From Epithemia pelagica (lineage: Eukaryota; Bacillariophyta; Bacillariophyceae; Surirellales; Surirellaceae), in NCBI GenBank assembly GCA_946965045.2, contig OX337229.1:3348001-3412000 (forward strand): a stretch of DNA of 64,000 nt, written 5' to 3'. Within the stretch, counting starts at the first letter, position 1. Each line of letters begins with the position of its first letter. Below the pieces are notes generated by a model. The model saw nothing but the letters and a program-made list of their open reading frames with translations. It was not told where the DNA came from and did no database searches. The position numbers and the translations under genes are program-made. Shown here piece after piece: positions 60,374 to 64,000 of this stretch.

Positions 60374-61700
60374 TCAAGGTTCAAACTTGAACATAACAAA
60401 GTCGTGGTATTCTTCTTCGCCCTCTTCCTGCTCGGTAGCTTCTACGTTCCCGAGATGCTTGTCAAGGGCATTTACAAGCTCTGAATCTTTTCCGTAGTTC
60501 GCTTTGTAGAGAACCGCTGTGAAATCGACGGGAAGACCGTACCGAAGTACACTCTCAACAAAGACGCGGATTACCTTAATATGCATCCAGGCAACATAAC
60601 TGTCACCATAATGATTTTTGCACCATCGCATGAGTGCCGACCTCATGCCGTCAACTTCTACCGACATTTGTTCCAATGCCATGGCTGATTTGTTCGCTTG
60701 GCTTGGATCATACTGAAATTCACGTACAATAAAGCGCTTTTCCTTGCATGCCTTTGTGAATTCTTCCTCAAAATCGATCTTTGCGCCTGGTTGAAACTCG
60801 CCATTTTCGTAGTAGCCCGCTTCGTATTGACCCTTGAGGATGGTGACTGTATAGAGCATTGAGTCCTCGTCACTATGAACAACCTGCATAGATCCCGGTA
60901 CAACGGGAGATCCACGAACCTTGTGGCGGTCGACGTGTGATCCAAAGCTGACAGGTTCACCAAGTTTCGTAGAGTCTCGTGACCAATCTGGACCTCCATA
61001 GCCAACCAAAGTGTTGCCCAATTTTTCGAGACTGCTCTCAAAGTTTTCCTTCAGTGCTTTGGGCACAGCGATGAAAATGGTTTTGAGGTATTCCGAATCA
61101 ATCACCTTAACCTTCCTCATGATATCTTCAGTAAGTACATCATTGAGATCAGCAACAAGAAGATTTCCTTGCTTCTTTCGCTTGGCATCCTGCAATGCTA
61201 CCTGTTTGTCACCGTAGGACTGAAGCAACTGTTTGAGTTCTTCTTCGATAGCCACAGCTCCTCCAGTAATGAGGGAGACAAGCTCTTTAAGAGGCCGCCG
61301 GCTAGGGTATTTTGCTGAGTCCCACGCAAACTGTTGAATGTATCGAGTGGCGGGGACACCTCCAACCGACAGCTCGACTCCTTTACGTTCTGACAGCTCG
61401 GCGGCTGTCTTTTCAATTTTTCGGACGATCTGTTCTACTAAAGAGTCGGTTTTGCCCATTTCGTCACTGAGATTCATGAGAGTATCCAAGGTACCGACTG
61501 TCAACGAGGGAACCTCGAATTTGAACATTTCTGAACCAGTCTGAGTGTGAGAAGGCAGTCCGATACGATCGCATTGCTCGTGTCTACGTATACATACCAC
61601 CAAAAGGACGCTCTGGACAAGCAGCCGCAGACTGCATTTTACGGTAGGCTTGCTCTGGGGCACCGCCAGCATTAGCTATCGCAGCGATTACGTAACTCAT
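60374..61700 (-). CDS. V-type H+-ATPase subunit C
   Basis: Two exons, 61598-61700 and 60374-61530, with a 67-bp phase-1 intron (61531-61597) give 419 residues. Exon 1 encodes MSYVIAAIANAGGAPEQAYR and ends at RPFG. Exon 2 joins as EMFKFEVPSLTVGTLDTLM. The length and order fit subunit C: LVEQIVRKIEKTAAELSE, TRYIQQFAWDSAKYP, LKELVSLITGGAVAIEEELK, VALQDAKRKKQGNLLVADLN, EYLKTIFIAVPKALKENFE, RFIVREFQYD and AWMHIKVIRVFVESVLRYGL. Subunit C bridges the V1 stators to V0 and controls assembly of the pump on vacuoles and other endomembranes. It converges with the 5-phosphatase gene with 78 bp between stop codons. Confidence 0.94.
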
Positions 61701-61985
61701 GATGAAAATGGTGAGAGCAACGTTGAACACAGTCGTCGATCCACAGGACGAGAGCGCAACACAACAGCAATTCACTATGTCGGTTGGAAAACAAAGTCCA
61801 CCATCAAAACCTCCTACAAAAGCGATGGCACTTGTACATATAGATCCACTCTCGTTCCACTCGCCGATCCGTCTTTGGCTCGACCGGCGCACGTAAAGGG
61901 TGAGTGGAGCTACCTTAGTGCGACTACGTTGGTTGCTGGTGGGTGTGGAGCCCAAACACAGGGTCAGTCCTATTGTCCCCTCAAG
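61701..61985. promoter_or_regulatory. Divergent promoter region (V-ATPase C / PAT1)
   Basis: 285 bp between opposing start codons, nothing else seen. Confidence 0.45.
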
Positions 61986-64000
61986 ATGGATCTAGGAAAC
62001 GACGATGATGACTTGTTCGCAAGTCTCGGAGGTTCTCTGATGAAGAACCTCCTTGCAGATTTGAATGACGAATCGGGAACGGGAGGGCTGCTGTCGCTTG
62101 AAGAACTTGAACAGGAGTTGGCTCATTTTGAAGATCGGGCTGCTCCAGTCAGCGTGGCAGCATCTCCCGCTATGAATACAACCACTGCCAACACGGCAGC
62201 CTCCATGGTTGTTCGTGCACAAGAGCAGATCCAAAACGCGAGCGCTAATCAGAATGATAGCTTTCCAAATACCATGGGAACTCCGCCTCTGGATGCTTGG
62301 AGCCTTTCGCTGGAGAAGTTCACAGCGGCTTCGCTACAAGAAGATTTTTTGCTGGCTGATTCAGAGAGAAAGGCAAAAAGTTCAGGAAAACCCGCGGCAA
62401 AAATGGAGGATAATTCTGCACTCTTTAGTACTGCAGAGGAGTACGATGTATCCGAGCCGATGCTTGTTTCTCCTCCGCCCGGTCTTGCAGCGCGGAGCAG
62501 TGATAGTGCCGCCGAAAGTCTTGTTCAGCAGTTAACAACAAAGCTGGAAACAGTAGCAGTTGTGGATAGTTCTTCCAAACCTTCTTCGGAGGAGATTGCC
62601 TCTCGACCACCGGTGCCTCATCGCCATAACTTGCCTCGAACACCACAGAATTCACTGAATCTCAATCTCCCCAAACCACCGCCGCCGACGCCACAAAATT
62701 CGGTTAGCGTGAACTTGGGAGTTTCGCCAACAAATAGCTCTTCGGAAGCTCTTGAAAACATTCCCATTGTCCGTGAGGAGGCCTTGCAGAATAGACACGT
62801 TTTGGGAGAACCGCCAAGTTCCATCCCTCCGCTTTCCCATGTAACTGGTTCGCCAGAGCCCAAGGTTGCAAATCTTGTCAAACCGATTGTTCCACAGGTT
62901 TCTTCCCCACCTCCAGCTGCACCTAATGCATGGAACAGACCTCCAGCTCACCCCATGAGCTCTCCTATGGCGTCACCACCACCACCACCGCAGCCTGTCA
63001 GTGCCCCACAACCACGAACGATTCTCTATTGCAACCCTCGTCCGGATGCGAAGACTATACCAGCCACTGCCATTGCGGCAAATTTTATGTCGGCTCGCGA
63101 TATTTCCTACGTCGTTCATTCGATCTTGAAGCCTATTCTTAACCATCAGCTGCAAAATCCAGTTTCTCCGTTTGACTACGATCGAGCATTTTTGCAGAAA
63201 ACCATGGGAGTTCAGCCATTGGCGCCCACTGTGGCTGGTAGAAATCAGTCGAAAGCCTCTCCGGGCGGACAACAAGGAAAGTCGTTGCAGGAAGAAATGG
63301 AGAGTCGTGCGGCCAAGGCAAAAAACTGGTCCGTCGAGAACTCCGTGTTAGGCCGAACCACGAAATCTCAGGTTACGCGCCCTCGGGCCCTGATTGCACA
63401 ACCGACCAAGGAGGAACTTGAAGAGGCCAACAATAATTCTGAGCAACGTCAAAGACAGGCGCTGTGGAAGGCTCGAATCTATTGCGACCAAGCATATCAG
63501 GCGTACATGAATGTGGTACAAACCTGGCACGAAGTTGCGGCTTCACCCAACAGTGCCATGACACCTTCGGCTGCCGCAACTCTTCAACCACATTTGTTCA
63601 AGTTACTGCGATGCCTGGGATTGTCCCGAAGTGACAATAGTCAAGATGTGGAATTGACAAAAGAATCTCAGCAGCAGCTATCGTATGTCGTGGCGAACGA
63701 ATCGGCCTTGCCTCTTTTGACCAAGTTGCCAAAGGGACGCATTCTTTTGGCCCGTGTGTTGGATCAAGCCTTGCTCCCACCCGCTGCTGTCGCGGTATTG
63801 TTGCCCTCTTTATTCAAGACCATGTACTTATTACCCATGCCCAATATTCCAGCGTCGACAACTCCGACAGACCAAAACATGGCCGATATCTACAGCGCGG
63901 CGGCCGCTCAAGAACAGGCGAATGATCGCGTGTTCGCCGCAGCCACCCGTGTCCTTCAAACCTTGCCGGAGATTCCCCAAACCGAAATCCTCAAGGCTTT
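61986..64000 (+). CDS. PAT1: PAT1-like mRNA decapping activator, 3' partial
   Basis: ATG 61986 opens a frame with no stop before the window ends, so at least 671 residues are visible and the end lies beyond. The N-terminus is acidic with an SLEELEQELAHFE motif of the type that can bind the DDX6/Dhh1 helicase. A Pro/Ser-rich disordered middle follows (poly-Pro about 225-350). The folded part starts near TAIAANFMSARDISYVVHSI and continues with ARIYCDQAYQAYMNVVQTW and the phrase TKLPKGRILLARVLDQALLP, which matches the alpha-helical C-terminal domain of PAT1 (KGRKLLxRxL). PAT1 links deadenylation to decapping in P-bodies by contacting Lsm1-7, Dcp2 and Xrn1. Family assignment is by pattern. Confidence 0.75.
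   Translation, partial: MDLGNDDDDLFASLGGSLMKNLLADLNDESGTGGLLSLEELEQELAHFEDRAAPVSVAASPAMNTTTANTAASMVVRAQEQIQNASANQNDSFPNTMGTPPLDAWSLSLEKFTAASLQEDFLLADSERKAKSSGKPAAKMEDNSALFSTAEEYDVSEPMLVSPPPGLAARSSDSAAESLVQQLTTKLETVAVVDSSSKPSSEEIASRPPVPHRHNLPRTPQNSLNLNLPKPPPPTPQNSVSVNLGVSPTNSSSEALENIPIVREEALQNRHVLGEPPSSIPPLSHVTGSPEPKVANLVKPIVPQVSSPPPAAPNAWNRPPAHPMSSPMASPPPPPQPVSAPQPRTILYCNPRPDAKTIPATAIAANFMSARDISYVVHSILKPILNHQLQNPVSPFDYDRAFLQKTMGVQPLAPTVAGRNQSKASPGGQQGKSLQEEMESRAAKAKNWSVENSVLGRTTKSQVTRPRALIAQPTKEELEEANNNSEQRQRQALWKARIYCDQAYQAYMNVVQTWHEVAASPNSAMTPSAAATLQPHLFKLLRCLGLSRSDNSQDVELTKESQQQLSYVVANESALPLLTKLPKGRILLARVLDQALLPPAAVAVLLPSLFKTMYLLPMPNIPASTTPTDQNMADIYSAAAAQEQANDRVFAAATRVLQTLPEIPQTEILKA

Overview
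The window looks like nuclear DNA of a diatom, probably a pennate one (inference). The reasons are: compact protein-coding genes on both strands; short GT-AG introns (59-226 bp, mostly 67-112 bp); plastid proteins with signal-peptide plus Phe-type junctions; a sulfotransferase-like family common in diatoms; and typical eukaryotic nuclear genes (URB1, DIM1, PAM16, GET4, PAT1, V-ATPase C). I see no rRNA, tRNA, CRISPR array or bacterial operon. I recognise 32 protein-coding loci (two run off the window ends, one is broken by a stop codon) and one degenerate coding-like fragment.

Layout. 0-10 kb: an ankyrin-like gene entering from the left, a ceramide synthase, an acidic repeat-type protein and a large two-exon PPR protein. 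10-21 kb: URB1 (ribosome biogenesis) head-to-head with an Ecdysoneless/SGT1 homologue, then an alpha/beta-hydrolase lacking the usual nucleophile and a CAP-domain protein. 21-32 kb: a copper P1B-ATPase head-to-head with uroporphyrinogen decarboxylase, a plastid thioredoxin, a CaM kinase, the rRNA dimethylase DIM1 and a DUF1764 protein. 32-43 kb: a 79-bp tandem duplication, a four-exon sulfotransferase-like gene, a CreA homologue predicted for the thylakoid lumen, a membrane LRR protein, an amino-acid transporter, an unknown low-complexity protein and PAM16. 44.06-45.54 kb: a foldback-like element bounded by blocks of ATGTGAA/TTCACAT palindromes. 45.8-64 kb: mitochondrial phosphate carrier, NDUFAF6, a small unknown, a dsRBD-like protein, a prolyl-4-hydroxylase with an in-frame TAA, a small membrane protein, FBXO9, a GT34 glycosyltransferase, GET4, a 5-phosphatase with a signal peptide, V-ATPase subunit C and the 5' part of PAT1.

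Organisation. Ten adjacent gene pairs are head-to-head with 240-515 bp between start codons, which suggests shared promoters. Several others converge with very short gaps (17 bp between the DIM1 and DUF1764 stop codons). The genes do not form one pathway. They are mostly housekeeping: RNA and ribosome maturation, mitochondrial import and complex I assembly, proton and copper pumping, plastid tetrapyrrole synthesis and tail-anchored protein insertion. The best candidates for something undescribed are the palindromic foldback-like element, the nonsense-interrupted hydroxylase, the copper pump with an N-terminal Cys cluster and the secreted-type 5-phosphatase.
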